Assembly (NCBI GenBank): GCA_964473645.1
Contig: CAYYPW010000008.1
Span: 165,083-229,082, forward strand
Source: HdN1 sp964473645
Lineage (GTDB): Bacteria; Pseudomonadota; Gammaproteobacteria; Pseudomonadales; Ketobacteraceae
Length of the DNA stretch: 64,000 nucleotides
Direction: 5' to 3'
Under the pieces are notes generated by a model. The model searched no databases and was not told the DNA's origin. It worked only from the letters and a program-made list of their open reading frames with translations. A program made the translations under genes and the position numbers. Shown here in pieces: positions 54,293 to 63,434 of this stretch (within the stretch, counting starts at the first letter, position 1; every line of letters starts with the position of its first letter).

Positions 54293-55135
54293 ATGACGAA
54301 CGACACCCCGAATAAGAGCAACACTCTCTACACGAATGACGCCCCTCGCGCACCCATCCCCACGCAATCGCTCGCAGGGCTTACTGCACTCGTCTACGGC
54401 GGTACCGGCGGCATTGGGTATGCCTCGGTGCGAGCCTTTGCCGATGCCGGTATCAGCGCCGTCATGCTGGTGGGGCGTAACGCCGATCGCGCCGCCTCAG
54501 CGGCCGCCAGCTTGCAGCTTGAATTCCCGCAAACACGGTTTGCCTCGGTGGCGGGGGATGCTGCGACAGTGGCCGGCGCCCAGACCGGTGTGCAGGCATG
54601 CCTCGACCAACTGGGCGTAATCGATATCCTGTTATGCACGGCCGGTGGCGACCCCATGCCTGGTATATTCCACACATTGCCAATCGAAACACTGACCGAG
54701 CATGTCAGCGGCTCCTTAATGCCACCGTTATTGTGTGCACGCGCAGCGCTGCCGCACATGATGGAGCGCGGCAAAGGCGTGATTCTCACCATGGCATCGG
54801 ATGCCGGCAAAGTCGCAACCCCGGGGGAGGTCGCCATCGGGGCCGCCATGTCGGGCGTGATGATGTTCACGCGGGCATTGGCGAATGAAGTAAAGCGCTC
54901 TGGCATTCGCGTTAACTGCATTTCGCCTTCTATCGTGCGCAATACCGCGCTTTACAGCACACTGATGGCAGACCCGTTTGCCTCCAAACTGTTTGGCAAA
55001 GCTGAAAAAATGGCGGTGTTGGGGGTGGTTGAACCTGAAGATCTCGCGGCATTGGCAGCCTACCTGGCCAGCCCGGCTGCGGCCAAGTTATCAGGCCAGG
55101 TGGTCAGTTTGAACGGCGGAATTTCGATGGCGTAA
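54293..55135 (+). CDS. SDR-family protein lacking the Y-x3-K catalytic pair
   Basis: A 280-residue Rossmann protein with cofactor motif Y-G-G-T-G-G-I-G-Y-A-S and an A-G-G-D segment after strand 4. Where classical SDRs have Y-x-x-x-K, this reads I-G-A-A-M, so Tyr and Lys are both gone, though the following G-V-M-M-F-T-R-A-L-A and the R-V-N-C-I-S-P loop are normal and the end G-Q-V-V-S-L-N-G-G is typical. It may be a cofactor-binding or non-catalytic member, or use other residues. The ATG at 54293 follows AAGGA. It is divergent from the giant gene across about 260 bases. Confidence 0.75.
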   Translation: MTNDTPNKSNTLYTNDAPRAPIPTQSLAGLTALVYGGTGGIGYASVRAFADAGISAVMLVGRNADRAASAAASLQLEFPQTRFASVAGDAATVAGAQTGVQACLDQLGVIDILLCTAGGDPMPGIFHTLPIETLTEHVSGSLMPPLLCARAALPHMMERGKGVILTMASDAGKVATPGEVAIGAAMSGVMMFTRALANEVKRSGIRVNCISPSIVRNTALYSTLMADPFASKLFGKAEKMAVLGVVEPEDLAALAAYLASPAAAKLSGQVVSLNGGISMA

Positions 55136-55435
55136 TCGATTGCGTCGACCAGAGACCGCTTCTCTAATAGTCGTATTGTTGAGGTCAGCGTTAAAGTAGT
55201 AGAGTTAAAGCCGGTGGTCCCGGCAGGTAAAGTCACAGCAGGTGGCTATACCCTAGGCGGAGCTACAGATAACAACATTGCTCTGGTTGATTTTTGTTCG
55301 GGTGGTGCGTTAATCTGCTGCCCAACGGCCACCTGCCGACACGTCGGTGACTCGCTGATCCAATACTTATCAGACAAGACTTATCAGACAAGGACGTGCA
55401 CCGTCACTCATAGACGCTGCAGAAATGGAGAAACC
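55136..55435 (+). other. Intergenic region before the Bax-inhibitor gene
   Basis: About 300 bases with no supported gene; the frame of the next gene is open here but begins with a poor GTG and has no matching N-terminus. It holds one short tandem repeat (55365-55392). No clear promoter boxes seen. Confidence 0.4.
55365..55392 (+). repeat. Two 14-bp tandem repeats
   Basis: Two identical 14-base units (55365-55378 and 55379-55392) lie 44 bases before the next start codon. Like the other short duplications in the window, they sit in a spacer. Confidence 0.8.
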
Positions 55436-56170
55436 ATGCGATCTGGAAACCCCGCCCTAAACAAAAAAACCTTTGAAGATCTGGCTCCTGCCGGCGCACG
55501 TATGACGCTGAGTGGCACGGTCAACAAAACCGCCATGCTGCTTGCGCTCATGCTTATCACCGCAGGTTGGACATGGGGGCGATTCTTTGAAACCCAGGAT
55601 GCGTCGGCGATCACGCCTTTGATTGCCATCGGCGGCATCGGCGGCTTTATCGTCGGAATTTTCACTGCCTTCGTTAAAAAGGCAGCCCCTTACACCGCAC
55701 CAATTTACGCGCTGCTCGAAGGGTTGTTTGTGGGTGGCGTTTCTGCCTTTTTCGAAGTGAAGTTTCCGGGCATCGTGATACAAGCGGTGAGCCTCACGTT
55801 TGGCACCTTGTTCTGTTTGCTGCTGGCTTATAAGAGTGGCCTGATCAAAGCGACAGAAAACTTCAAGCTCGGCGTTACGGCGGCGACCGGCGCCATTGCC
55901 GTGCTTTATCTTGTCAATTTCGTGATGTCTTTCTTCGATATGTCCATCGGCTTCATTCATGAATCCGGCTGGTTCGGCATACTGTTCAGCGCCTTTGTTG
56001 TGGTGATCGCCGCATTGAATCTGGTGATGGATTTTGATTTCATCGAGTCGGGCGTTGAATATGGTTGCCCGAAATATATGGAATGGTATGGTGCTTTCGG
56101 CTTGCTGGTCACCTTGATTTGGCTCTACCTCGAAATTCTTCGTTTGCTGGCAAAATTGAAAGAAGAATAA
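55436..56170 (+). CDS. Bax inhibitor-1/YccA-family membrane protein
   Basis: A 244-residue inner-membrane protein with seven hydrophobic helices. The N-terminus M-R-S-G-N-P-A-L-N-K-K-T-F and the segment M-T-L-S-G-T-V-N-K-T-A identify the longer YetJ/YccA-like subgroup; the C-terminus carries D-F-D-F-I-E-S-G-V-E and E-W-Y-G-A-F-G-L-L-V-T-L. Its acidic residues match the pH-gated calcium leak site of BsYetJ. The ATG at 55436 follows GGAG at five bases. It converges on a hybrid kinase with a strong hairpin between. Confidence 0.88.
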   Translation: MRSGNPALNKKTFEDLAPAGARMTLSGTVNKTAMLLALMLITAGWTWGRFFETQDASAITPLIAIGGIGGFIVGIFTAFVKKAAPYTAPIYALLEGLFVGGVSAFFEVKFPGIVIQAVSLTFGTLFCLLLAYKSGLIKATENFKLGVTAATGAIAVLYLVNFVMSFFDMSIGFIHESGWFGILFSAFVVVIAALNLVMDFDFIESGVEYGCPKYMEWYGAFGLLVTLIWLYLEILRLLAKLKEE

Positions 56171-56218
56171 TTCGCAGGGATCTATAGACTGGGAACAACG
56201 ATAAGCTGGTTTCGGCAG

Positions 56219-56249
56219 ATGCCGGGTGCGTTGATCGCGCACCCGGCAT
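56219..56249. terminator. Perfect 12-bp hairpin between convergent genes
   Basis: Arms 56219-56230 and 56238-56249, GC-rich, around a seven-base loop. It lies between the Bax-inhibitor stop and the convergent kinase stop. No T-run, but position and strength suggest a bidirectional terminator. Confidence 0.6.
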
Positions 56250-56323
56250 GGCCACTGTCTTAAGCAGAAACGAAAAGCAAAGACAGATTCAAAAGCAGAG
56301 CCAAAAGAATAGGGTGCAGGGAT

Positions 56324-59300
56324 TCAGTTTGCGGCACGCCTATCGTCTTCAAAGCTCGTCAGTGTGCGCGCCATCGAGTCTATCGTCACCGGTTTGGTGA
56401 TGAAATCATCCATCCCCGATTTGGTTGCTTCGATCATGAATTCGCGCAAGGCATGAGCTGACAGCCCAAACAACGGCTTGCGGGGCAAACCACTTCGTTT
56501 CTCAAAGACACGAATCGCCTGCGTGGCCTGATAGCCGTTCATCACCGGCATTTCGATATCCATCAACACAAAATCAATGAGTGCGTGATCGCGCTGGTAA
56601 GTTTGCAAAGCTTCCTGGCCGTTGTGGGCAATGATAACTTTCGCCCCATGCTTCTGCAGAATTCCCTTGATCACCATCTGATTGACGCTATTGTCCTCCG
56701 CTACCAGAAATTGCAATCCCGCAACGCGTAACGCCGGGATTGCAGGTTTCTGCTCGGTATCGGCGGTAGTCGTCAGAATACCCTGTAACGCGTGCCACAG
56801 GCTGCGGGGTGAAACCGGTGTTTCGAGCAGGTTGCGCAGGGGAACACGGCGCTGCGCAGATTTGCTTTGTTCATGGTTGCAAAGCACCACTACGCGTTCC
56901 AGGTGAGGTTTTAGCAAATCGGTCGAACTCAATTGCTGCAAGATTTCCGCATCCATGATGATGCGCGTGGTTTCCATCGACTTGCCGGATTTCAGCAGCG
57001 ATTCGACTTCGCTCGGCAGCGTCATGCTGATGACATGACGGAACCAGGCATTAAACATCCGTTGACTGGCGGCCAGCATCGCCTGATCCGTGCTCGCAAA
57101 AACGAGCACCTCGGTGATGGTTTCAATAGGGCCGGTGCAGGCAGGCAGCGTCGTTTTATCCTGAAGGGTGAACCAGAATTCCGAGCCCTGGCCGGGTTCG
57201 CTATTCACCCCGATGCTTCCCCCCATCAACTCGGCCAGACGCTTCGATATGGCAAGCCCCAGGCCAGTGCCACCGTATTTGCGGGTGGTTGAGCTGTCGG
57301 CTTGCGAAAACGATTGGAACAGTTTTTCCTGCTGTGCCGCCGCGAGACCAATGCCGGTATCGCGAACTGCGATGCGAATTTTCTGGTCGGGCGCTTGATC
57401 GAGACGAATATGCACACTGCCTTGCTCGGTAAACTTGAAGGCATTGCTCAAGAAATTCAGAAGAATCTGTCGGATGCGCACTGGGTCAGAATAAATATTG
57501 GTGGGGATCGCCGGGTCATAATCGACATACAGTTTCACGTTTTTCTCGGCACAGCGCAGAGAAAACACCGATACGCAGTCATCAATCAGCGTCATCAGAT
57601 CCAGCGGAATCGCTTCCACTTCGAGCTTGCCTGATTCGATCTTCGAATAGTCGAGAATATCATTGATGATATTGATCAACGCCATGCCCGAGGTATGGAT
57701 GGTGTTGACATAACGGGATTGCTGCAAGTCGAGATGAGTGCCCTTGAGCAGTTCCACCATGCCGATAACGCCGTTCATGGGGGTGCGAATTTCGTGGCTC
57801 ATATTAGCCAAGAAGGCACTTTTTGCCTGCGTGGCGATTTCGGCTTCCTGACGCTCGCGTTGGGCCGTTTCTTTTTCGATGCTCTCCGAAATATCAACCA
57901 GTGAACCTTCATAGCGTTGCAATTCGGGCTGACTGGCATCATGCAGGGGGCGAAGCGTGACGATGGCCCAAACGGTGGTGCCGTCGGCACGGGTTCCTTC
58001 CAGTCGAAAACTTTCGTTGGGGCTGGTGCTGAGCACCTGCAAAATTTCCGTCAATGTCGGAAAGAAATGGCTCAAGGCAAGACCGGCCTGTTGTTCCGAA
58101 CCAGCATACAGCTGCGCATCGTCTGCACCCAGAATGCGTTTGACGCTGGCATTGAAACGAATGAAATGGGTATTTGCGTCGATTTCAAACAAACCCTGCA
58201 CTGCCCGGTGATAAAGCGCTTCATACTGTTTCAGGGAATCCATGGCCGCGCTTTGTGCGCTCAAAGACTCCTGTTGTGCCAGTTCACGCATACGTTTTTC
58301 ACGGTTCATTTGATCGGCGAGCGCGAGGGAAAGCAGCATGACTTCCAGCGCTGAGCCAATCTGTGTCGCATTTTCAGTAAAAATATTGCGCGGCATGATG
58401 CCGAATTTATTAAGCGCCAACACCAGCCCGCCACCCATCATGAATGACCAGGCAATCGTGTAGTAACGCGCTGGTGAGTAGCCGTCATGCCAGCGAATGA
58501 ATCCGATCGTATAAGCAAAGAAAATGCATATGACCGAGACGATAATGGCGCTGAGTATGGCCAGATGATAATCCAGAAAGAGCGAGCCCACGCCTGTTAC
58601 AACACCCAGCAGGCTTAGACCATGTGCGATCAGGGCAAAGCGGGGGCGGGTATGCTTGAGATCTAAAAAGTCATGCGTGAATATCATGGCGAAAAAGATA
58701 ACGCACGATAAGCCCATCACAATCGAAACGTCATTCCACCACGTGGCATGGGGCCACAAATACTGAAAACACAGCCCGTTGACGCCGGCCAGAAACACCA
58801 CCATCGACGCCACGTAGCAAACGTAATAAAAATACTTGATATCACGTATCGACAGAAACAACACCAGGTTGTAGAGCACCATAATGATCATGGCACCGTA
58901 ATAAATACCGGTGCCGATCAGTAATTGATGATCTTTTTCAAGCAAGGCCTGTTTGTCCCAGAGTATCACCGGGAACTGCACTGAACTACCGGTGCGCACT
59001 TGCATATACACCTCTACCGTTTCACCGGCCGGAATCTTCACCGGCACAATAAAATTGTGGTGTTTGACGGGGCGCGAGTGAAAGGGCAATTTGTCACCCA
59101 ACTCAAAATGCTGCACATTGCCCTGTGCGTCGATGACAAACACATCGAGATAATCGAGCACCGCATACGACACTTCGATCAAACGCTCCAGGGCAATCAT
59201 GTCGGTATTGTGAAAGCGCGAATGCAGCCAGTAATAGGCGTCGTTATAGCCGAAGTTCAGGCTGTCGTTGGCACCGGGTTGCCAGTCCAGACGATTCGCT

Positions 59301-59596
59301 TGTGATCGCAGTTCGTGAAAGGTGAGCGATCTTGTATCATCCCGCCCGACCATCGACTGTGAACCGTAGGGCAGCATGAGGTCATCACGCGTGATCTCGA
59401 TGGTGGGCGCCGTCGCCACTAGCGGTGCTGTGGGAACCGCCAGGGCGACAGGTGTGGCAGAGAGGCTGTCGGCGCGTATCGGAGCGCCAATGAGGCTGAG
59501 CGTTATTAGCAAAAGGCAGCAGAGGGACTTCCATCGGGCGCGGGATAAGCGAACTAAACGGTTAAGGTTCATCGGGGACGCTTTTGCTACTGCCAT
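56324..59596 (-). CDS. 7TMR-DISM/PAS hybrid sensor histidine kinase
   Basis: A 1,090-residue kinase: N-terminal anchor/signal (about 22-42), 7TMR-DISMED2 beta-sandwich (about 65-215), seven membrane helices (about 225-425), a PAS domain (about 455-570, with G-L-F-E-I-D-A-N-T-H-F), HisKA with H601 in M-S-H-E-I-R-T-P, an ATPase with G-T-G-L-G-L, a degenerate receiver-like segment (about 828-945) and a true receiver with D1013 in L-M-D-I-E-M-P. It is a paralogue of the 814-residue kinase at 2.1-4.6 kb with PAS and pseudo-receiver added. No cognate regulator is adjacent. A start eight codons later (59572) is also possible. The MATCAP gene upstream ends 64 bases away. Confidence 0.9.
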   Translation of the reverse strand: MAVAKASPMNLNRLVRLSRARWKSLCCLLLITLSLIGAPIRADSLSATPVALAVPTAPLVATAPTIEITRDDLMLPYGSQSMVGRDDTRSLTFHELRSQANRLDWQPGANDSLNFGYNDAYYWLHSRFHNTDMIALERLIEVSYAVLDYLDVFVIDAQGNVQHFELGDKLPFHSRPVKHHNFIVPVKIPAGETVEVYMQVRTGSSVQFPVILWDKQALLEKDHQLLIGTGIYYGAMIIMVLYNLVLFLSIRDIKYFYYVCYVASMVVFLAGVNGLCFQYLWPHATWWNDVSIVMGLSCVIFFAMIFTHDFLDLKHTRPRFALIAHGLSLLGVVTGVGSLFLDYHLAILSAIIVSVICIFFAYTIGFIRWHDGYSPARYYTIAWSFMMGGGLVLALNKFGIMPRNIFTENATQIGSALEVMLLSLALADQMNREKRMRELAQQESLSAQSAAMDSLKQYEALYHRAVQGLFEIDANTHFIRFNASVKRILGADDAQLYAGSEQQAGLALSHFFPTLTEILQVLSTSPNESFRLEGTRADGTTVWAIVTLRPLHDASQPELQRYEGSLVDISESIEKETAQRERQEAEIATQAKSAFLANMSHEIRTPMNGVIGMVELLKGTHLDLQQSRYVNTIHTSGMALINIINDILDYSKIESGKLEVEAIPLDLMTLIDDCVSVFSLRCAEKNVKLYVDYDPAIPTNIYSDPVRIRQILLNFLSNAFKFTEQGSVHIRLDQAPDQKIRIAVRDTGIGLAAAQQEKLFQSFSQADSSTTRKYGGTGLGLAISKRLAELMGGSIGVNSEPGQGSEFWFTLQDKTTLPACTGPIETITEVLVFASTDQAMLAASQRMFNAWFRHVISMTLPSEVESLLKSGKSMETTRIIMDAEILQQLSSTDLLKPHLERVVVLCNHEQSKSAQRRVPLRNLLETPVSPRSLWHALQGILTTTADTEQKPAIPALRVAGLQFLVAEDNSVNQMVIKGILQKHGAKVIIAHNGQEALQTYQRDHALIDFVLMDIEMPVMNGYQATQAIRVFEKRSGLPRKPLFGLSAHALREFMIEATKSGMDDFITKPVTIDSMARTLTSFEDDRRAAN

Positions 59597-59660
59597 TAAC
59601 AGAAGTGTAGTCTACGCCCTGAGATCCTCTCCAAATCCGACGATTGCACCATTACGGTGC

Positions 59661-60950
59661 CTAGAACAGCAGACTGTAGTCCTTTTCCAGCTGTTCAAAC
59701 GAGAGCGAGCCAATAAACCGCCCGAAGCTCAGCCACGCCGCCAAACCCTTGAAATCAGAGAACACCGGAGGCACGAACTTCGGTTTGGTGATGATTTCGT
59801 CCTGCATCAGTTCGTAAATGATCTTGACGTCATCAAGGAGGATCTTGCCAACAAACAGCAGTGGCAGCCTATCGATCATACCCTTGGCCACCGCGACGCG
59901 GATAAAATTGTAAGTCAGCACAAAGCCCTTGATATAGGAGATATCTTTCGCAAAGGGTTTGCCGATTGGCGTTGAGCCTCTGAATACGCGGCTGACAATG
60001 GTGTAGCAATCTTCGGGCTCGATGCCTTTGTTGCGCAGATAGTTGAAAACCTCCAGAAAATCAGCGCCTTCTTCCGCCAGTGTGATCGCCCGAATGCGGT
60101 TGACCAGTTTGTACAGGCGTTTGGGGCCGGAACGCAGGGTAATGATTTCCGACAAAACGGCCAGGCCTTCTTGGGTGACGGTGGAAGAGGGCGTCCCTTT
60201 GCTCAAAAAAGTGCAGTAGGGTTGTGCGGCGCCATTCAGCGTGGTGCCTAAATGCACCCAGCCTTCATGCACTTCGAGAATATCCAGGTCACGGTAATTA
60301 AAACGCGCATCCTGATTCAGCTTGATGTAGTCACTGCCAGCAGCGGCATCCGAGGCAATACCGTCACTGATAATGACGCGCACCTTGTCCTCAGGAAAGG
60401 CGTTATGAATGCGTTGTTGCAGGATCTCGACCGCTTGCGTAGCGCTGAGGGTGCGGGGCTCTTCCTGCATGTCCTTGATCAGCAACAAGCTGGCCACGGT
60501 GGATTCGAGCATGGTGCCCAATTCGGCAATGGTCGGGTCGCCGGCATGGAATACGTCAGAAGGGGAGCCATACAGCTCTTGTGCGATATCTGAGAAGGCC
60601 GGCTTGCCGCGCGCTTCCAGCATGCGAACCACGGTTTGAAATTCGCGACAGGTGCGCCGCATCATTTTCGCCAGCGGATTGAGCTGACCGAGGCTACGGG
60701 TAATATCGCGTTCGATATCGTAAAAATCGCTTTTGATTTTATCGGGGTCAAACCCCAACGGGCGACGATTATAGTAATCGGGGTCGATGTTGGGCAGTTC
60801 TTTGCACCCTTTGGCGAAGAACTCCTGGCGAATTTCGTCTCGCCAATTGATGGCATCGAGAATACGTATCGGGCCTTGCGCAGCGACAATGCGGTCAGAT
60901 AACTGTTTGATGGTTTTCTGGTAGGCCTTTCGGCTCGATGAAACGGTCAT
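59661..60950 (-). CDS. DUF1704/MATCAP-type metallopeptidase ('QEGLA' protein)
   Basis: A 429-residue protein with the family's T-Q-E-G-L-A-V-L-S-E motif and an H-E-G-W-V-H motif that fits the H-E-x-x-x-H zinc site of eukaryotic MATCAP (KIAA0895-type) tyrosine carboxypeptidases; the Glu of the QEGLA motif may be the third ligand. Bacterial members are annotated as flavohemoglobin expression-modulating, a label with little support. It has no signal peptide. The ATG at 60948-60950 follows GGAGG at five bases, and is preferred to the longer frame. It may be co-transcribed with the hybrid kinase. Substrate unknown. Confidence 0.85.
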   Translation of the reverse strand: MTVSSSRKAYQKTIKQLSDRIVAAQGPIRILDAINWRDEIRQEFFAKGCKELPNIDPDYYNRRPLGFDPDKIKSDFYDIERDITRSLGQLNPLAKMMRRTCREFQTVVRMLEARGKPAFSDIAQELYGSPSDVFHAGDPTIAELGTMLESTVASLLLIKDMQEEPRTLSATQAVEILQQRIHNAFPEDKVRVIISDGIASDAAAGSDYIKLNQDARFNYRDLDILEVHEGWVHLGTTLNGAAQPYCTFLSKGTPSSTVTQEGLAVLSEIITLRSGPKRLYKLVNRIRAITLAEEGADFLEVFNYLRNKGIEPEDCYTIVSRVFRGSTPIGKPFAKDISYIKGFVLTYNFIRVAVAKGMIDRLPLLFVGKILLDDVKIIYELMQDEIITKPKFVPPVFSDFKGLAAWLSFGRFIGSLSFEQLEKDYSLLF

Positions 60951-61189
60951 GCATCCTCCGCCACTGCGTGCACATTGATTATGATAGCGTCTAATCCCCC
61001 CACCAACTAATCCTTTTTGTCTCGCGCCTTGTCTCCAATCAAGCAAAAAGCCTGCCGTGTGTGCTAGCTTGCCTTTCGACTGCCGTGTGAAAAGACGCTG
61101 TAGGTTGAGTGTAGACGTGCTGGTTGGAATGGCACTGAGTGCGCTGGGTGACTGTGGTAGTCTTACAGCTTGATACTATGAGGATTTTT

Positions 61190-62596
61190 ATGGCTACGTT
61201 GACCTTTCTGGGGGCTGCAAAAGAAGTGACCGGTTCCTGCCATTTGCTGGAAACCGCCAGTGCCCGCATTTTGCTGGATTGCGGCATGCACCAGGGCGGG
61301 CGCAAAGCGGAACTGCGCAACCAGGAGCCTTTTCCGTTCAATCCGCACAAGATTGATGCCGTTATTCTTTCGCATGGGCATCTCGATCATTCAGGTTTAT
61401 TACCAAAATTGGTGCGCGATGGCTTCAAAGGCCCGATCTATGCCACTGAGGCTACCCGTCACTTGCTGGCTATCATGCTCAAGGACGCAGTCAATTTGTA
61501 TCTGCGTGACATTGAAAACGATAATAAGCGCCTAAAACGCGCGGGTAAGCGCACGTTAAAAGCGCTTTATGATATGGACGATGTCAAAAAAGTCCTCAAG
61601 CTGTGCGTTGGGGTGTCGTACCACAAGACGCAAACCGTTTGCAGCGATGTAACGCTGTCATTTTGGAACGCTGGCCACATTCTGGGCTCGGCGATTGTCG
61701 AGCTTAACATTCACGAACCCGGCCGCGACAAACCCCGCAAGCTGATCTACACCGGCGATATCGGTAATCCCGATTCGGTGTTGATGCCCTCCTATGAATA
61801 CATCAACGAAGCCGACGTGGTGGTGATGGAAAGCACCTACGGCGATCGCAATCACCGTGATATGAGTGACACCAAGGACGAACTGGCGCAGATTCTGGAA
61901 CAGGCCGATCAGGAACGTGGCAATGTGTTGATCCCGGCTTTTGCCGTGGGGCGTGCGCAAGAAATGCTTTATTACCTGGCTCAGCTCAACGATGAAGGTC
62001 GTTTGCCGCAAGATCGAATTTACCTCGACAGCCCCATGGCCATCGAGGTGACGGAGTTGTACCGCGATTACATGCACCTGCTTGATCCTGAAGACGTGCA
62101 GGCCATCATGAAAAAGTTGACCTCGAAAAACCAACAACTGTTGCCGCAGCTGACGTTAACGCCCACCACAGAAGAATCGATGGCGATCAACCGTAACACG
62201 GGTGGTGCTATCATTATCGCGGGCAGTGGCATGTGCAACGGCGGTCGTATCACTCATCACCTGAAGCACAATTTGTGGCGCGACGAGTGTCATGTGGTGT
62301 TTCCTGGGTATCAGGCGAATGGTACGCTTGGGCGCATGTTGGTCGAAGGCGCCAAACGCGTAAAAATCTTTGGCGCACCGATTGCCGTGAAAGCCAAAAT
62401 TCACACTTTGGGTGGGTTTTCGGCGCATGCAGGCCAGTCGCAACTGCTGGATTGGACGTCGCGCTTCCATAATCATTCCCGGTTTTATCTGGTGCATGGG
62501 GAAGAGGCCGCACAGCAGGCGTTACAAGCCAAACTCAAACAAGCCCAAAATATCGATGCAGAAATTCCCGCCGAAGGCACTAGCATCGAAATCTGA
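61190..62596 (+). CDS. Metallo-beta-lactamase/beta-CASP RNase-type protein
   Basis: A 468-residue enzyme. The zinc motif S-H-G-H-L-D-H-S-G, then N-A-G-H-I-L-G-S-A, M-E-S-T-Y-G-D-R and the beta-CASP and C-terminal motif S-A-H-A-G-Q place it with the RNA-processing 'RNA specificity domain' group (CPSF73-like, e.g. Thermus TTHA0252). It should cut single-stranded RNA. The ATG at 61190 has GAGGA five bases upstream; earlier in-frame ATGs lack this. It is divergent from the MATCAP gene, and the MOSC gene follows 35 bases after its stop. Confidence 0.9.
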   Translation: MATLTFLGAAKEVTGSCHLLETASARILLDCGMHQGGRKAELRNQEPFPFNPHKIDAVILSHGHLDHSGLLPKLVRDGFKGPIYATEATRHLLAIMLKDAVNLYLRDIENDNKRLKRAGKRTLKALYDMDDVKKVLKLCVGVSYHKTQTVCSDVTLSFWNAGHILGSAIVELNIHEPGRDKPRKLIYTGDIGNPDSVLMPSYEYINEADVVVMESTYGDRNHRDMSDTKDELAQILEQADQERGNVLIPAFAVGRAQEMLYYLAQLNDEGRLPQDRIYLDSPMAIEVTELYRDYMHLLDPEDVQAIMKKLTSKNQQLLPQLTLTPTTEESMAINRNTGGAIIIAGSGMCNGGRITHHLKHNLWRDECHVVFPGYQANGTLGRMLVEGAKRVKIFGAPIAVKAKIHTLGGFSAHAGQSQLLDWTSRFHNHSRFYLVHGEEAAQQALQAKLKQAQNIDAEIPAEGTSIEI

Positions 62597-62631
62597 CCAG
62601 GCGAATCAATAGGAATTGCGGAACCGCTCTC

Positions 62632-63429
62632 ATGCATGTCAGCCAGTTGTATCTCTACCCGCTCAAAAGTGCACGCGGTTACCGCGTGCCGCAGTATTCG
62701 CTCGATGCACGTGGCCCGAAGTGGGATCGTCGTTGGATGCTGGTCGATGAAGAAGGCAAATTTCTCACGCAGCGCCAACATTCGGTGATGACGCAACTGG
62801 TCACCCAGTTTGACGACAACGAACTGCAGATTTCCGCCCCCGGCATGCCGGATTTGATCGTACCGCTTTTCTATTGGGACATGATTAAATCGACGCAAAC
62901 CGTGACCGTCTGGAGCGATAGGGTGCCTGCCAAAATCGCAGAAGGGCATGTCAACGCTTGGTTCAGTCAAGTGCTCAAACAGCCTTGCCGACTGGCGTAC
63001 ATGCCAGAAGAAACCAAGCGCCTGGTAGATCCTGCCTACGCCAAAAAAGGTGAGATCGCGAGTTTTTCAGATGGTTTTCCGTTGCTGCTGGCGACAGAGG
63101 CGTCTTTACAACAATTCAATCATTGGTTGGGCAGTGAGATCGACATCATGCGGTTCCGGCCCAATGTGGTTATCAGTGGCAATGCTGCGTTTGCCGAAGA
63201 TGAATGGCGCCGAATTCGCATTGGCAGGCTTGAATTTCACGTCGTCAAACCGTGTTCGCGCTGTGCCATTCCCACGCTTGACCCGCTGACGGGAGAGCGC
63301 AATAGCGCTGTGTTTGCAACGCTGAAAAAACATCGCAGTCGCGAAGGCGAAGTGTTTTTCGGCCAAAACCTGATTGCCTCAGGAAAAGGGGAAATCAAGG
63401 TCGGTGATGTGGTGGAATTACTCGAATAA
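62632..63429 (+). CDS. MOSC-domain protein (YcbX-like, no ferredoxin)
   Basis: A 265-residue protein with an N-terminal MOSC beta-barrel (Y-P-L-K-S-A-R-G, G-P-K-W-D-R-R-W-M-L-V-D) and a MOSC domain with F-R-P-N-V-V-I and the Cys motif K-P-C-S-R-C-A-I-P-T. MOSC proteins bind molybdenum cofactor or related sulfur species and reduce N-hydroxylated compounds. E. coli YcbX is about 369 residues with a C-terminal 2Fe-2S ferredoxin; that domain is absent here, so an outside electron donor would be needed. It probably shares a transcript with the RNase gene upstream. Confidence 0.9.
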   Translation: MHVSQLYLYPLKSARGYRVPQYSLDARGPKWDRRWMLVDEEGKFLTQRQHSVMTQLVTQFDDNELQISAPGMPDLIVPLFYWDMIKSTQTVTVWSDRVPAKIAEGHVNAWFSQVLKQPCRLAYMPEETKRLVDPAYAKKGEIASFSDGFPLLLATEASLQQFNHWLGSEIDIMRFRPNVVISGNAAFAEDEWRRIRIGRLEFHVVKPCSRCAIPTLDPLTGERNSAVFATLKKHRSREGEVFFGQNLIASGKGEIKVGDVVELLE

Positions 63430-63434
63430 ATACG

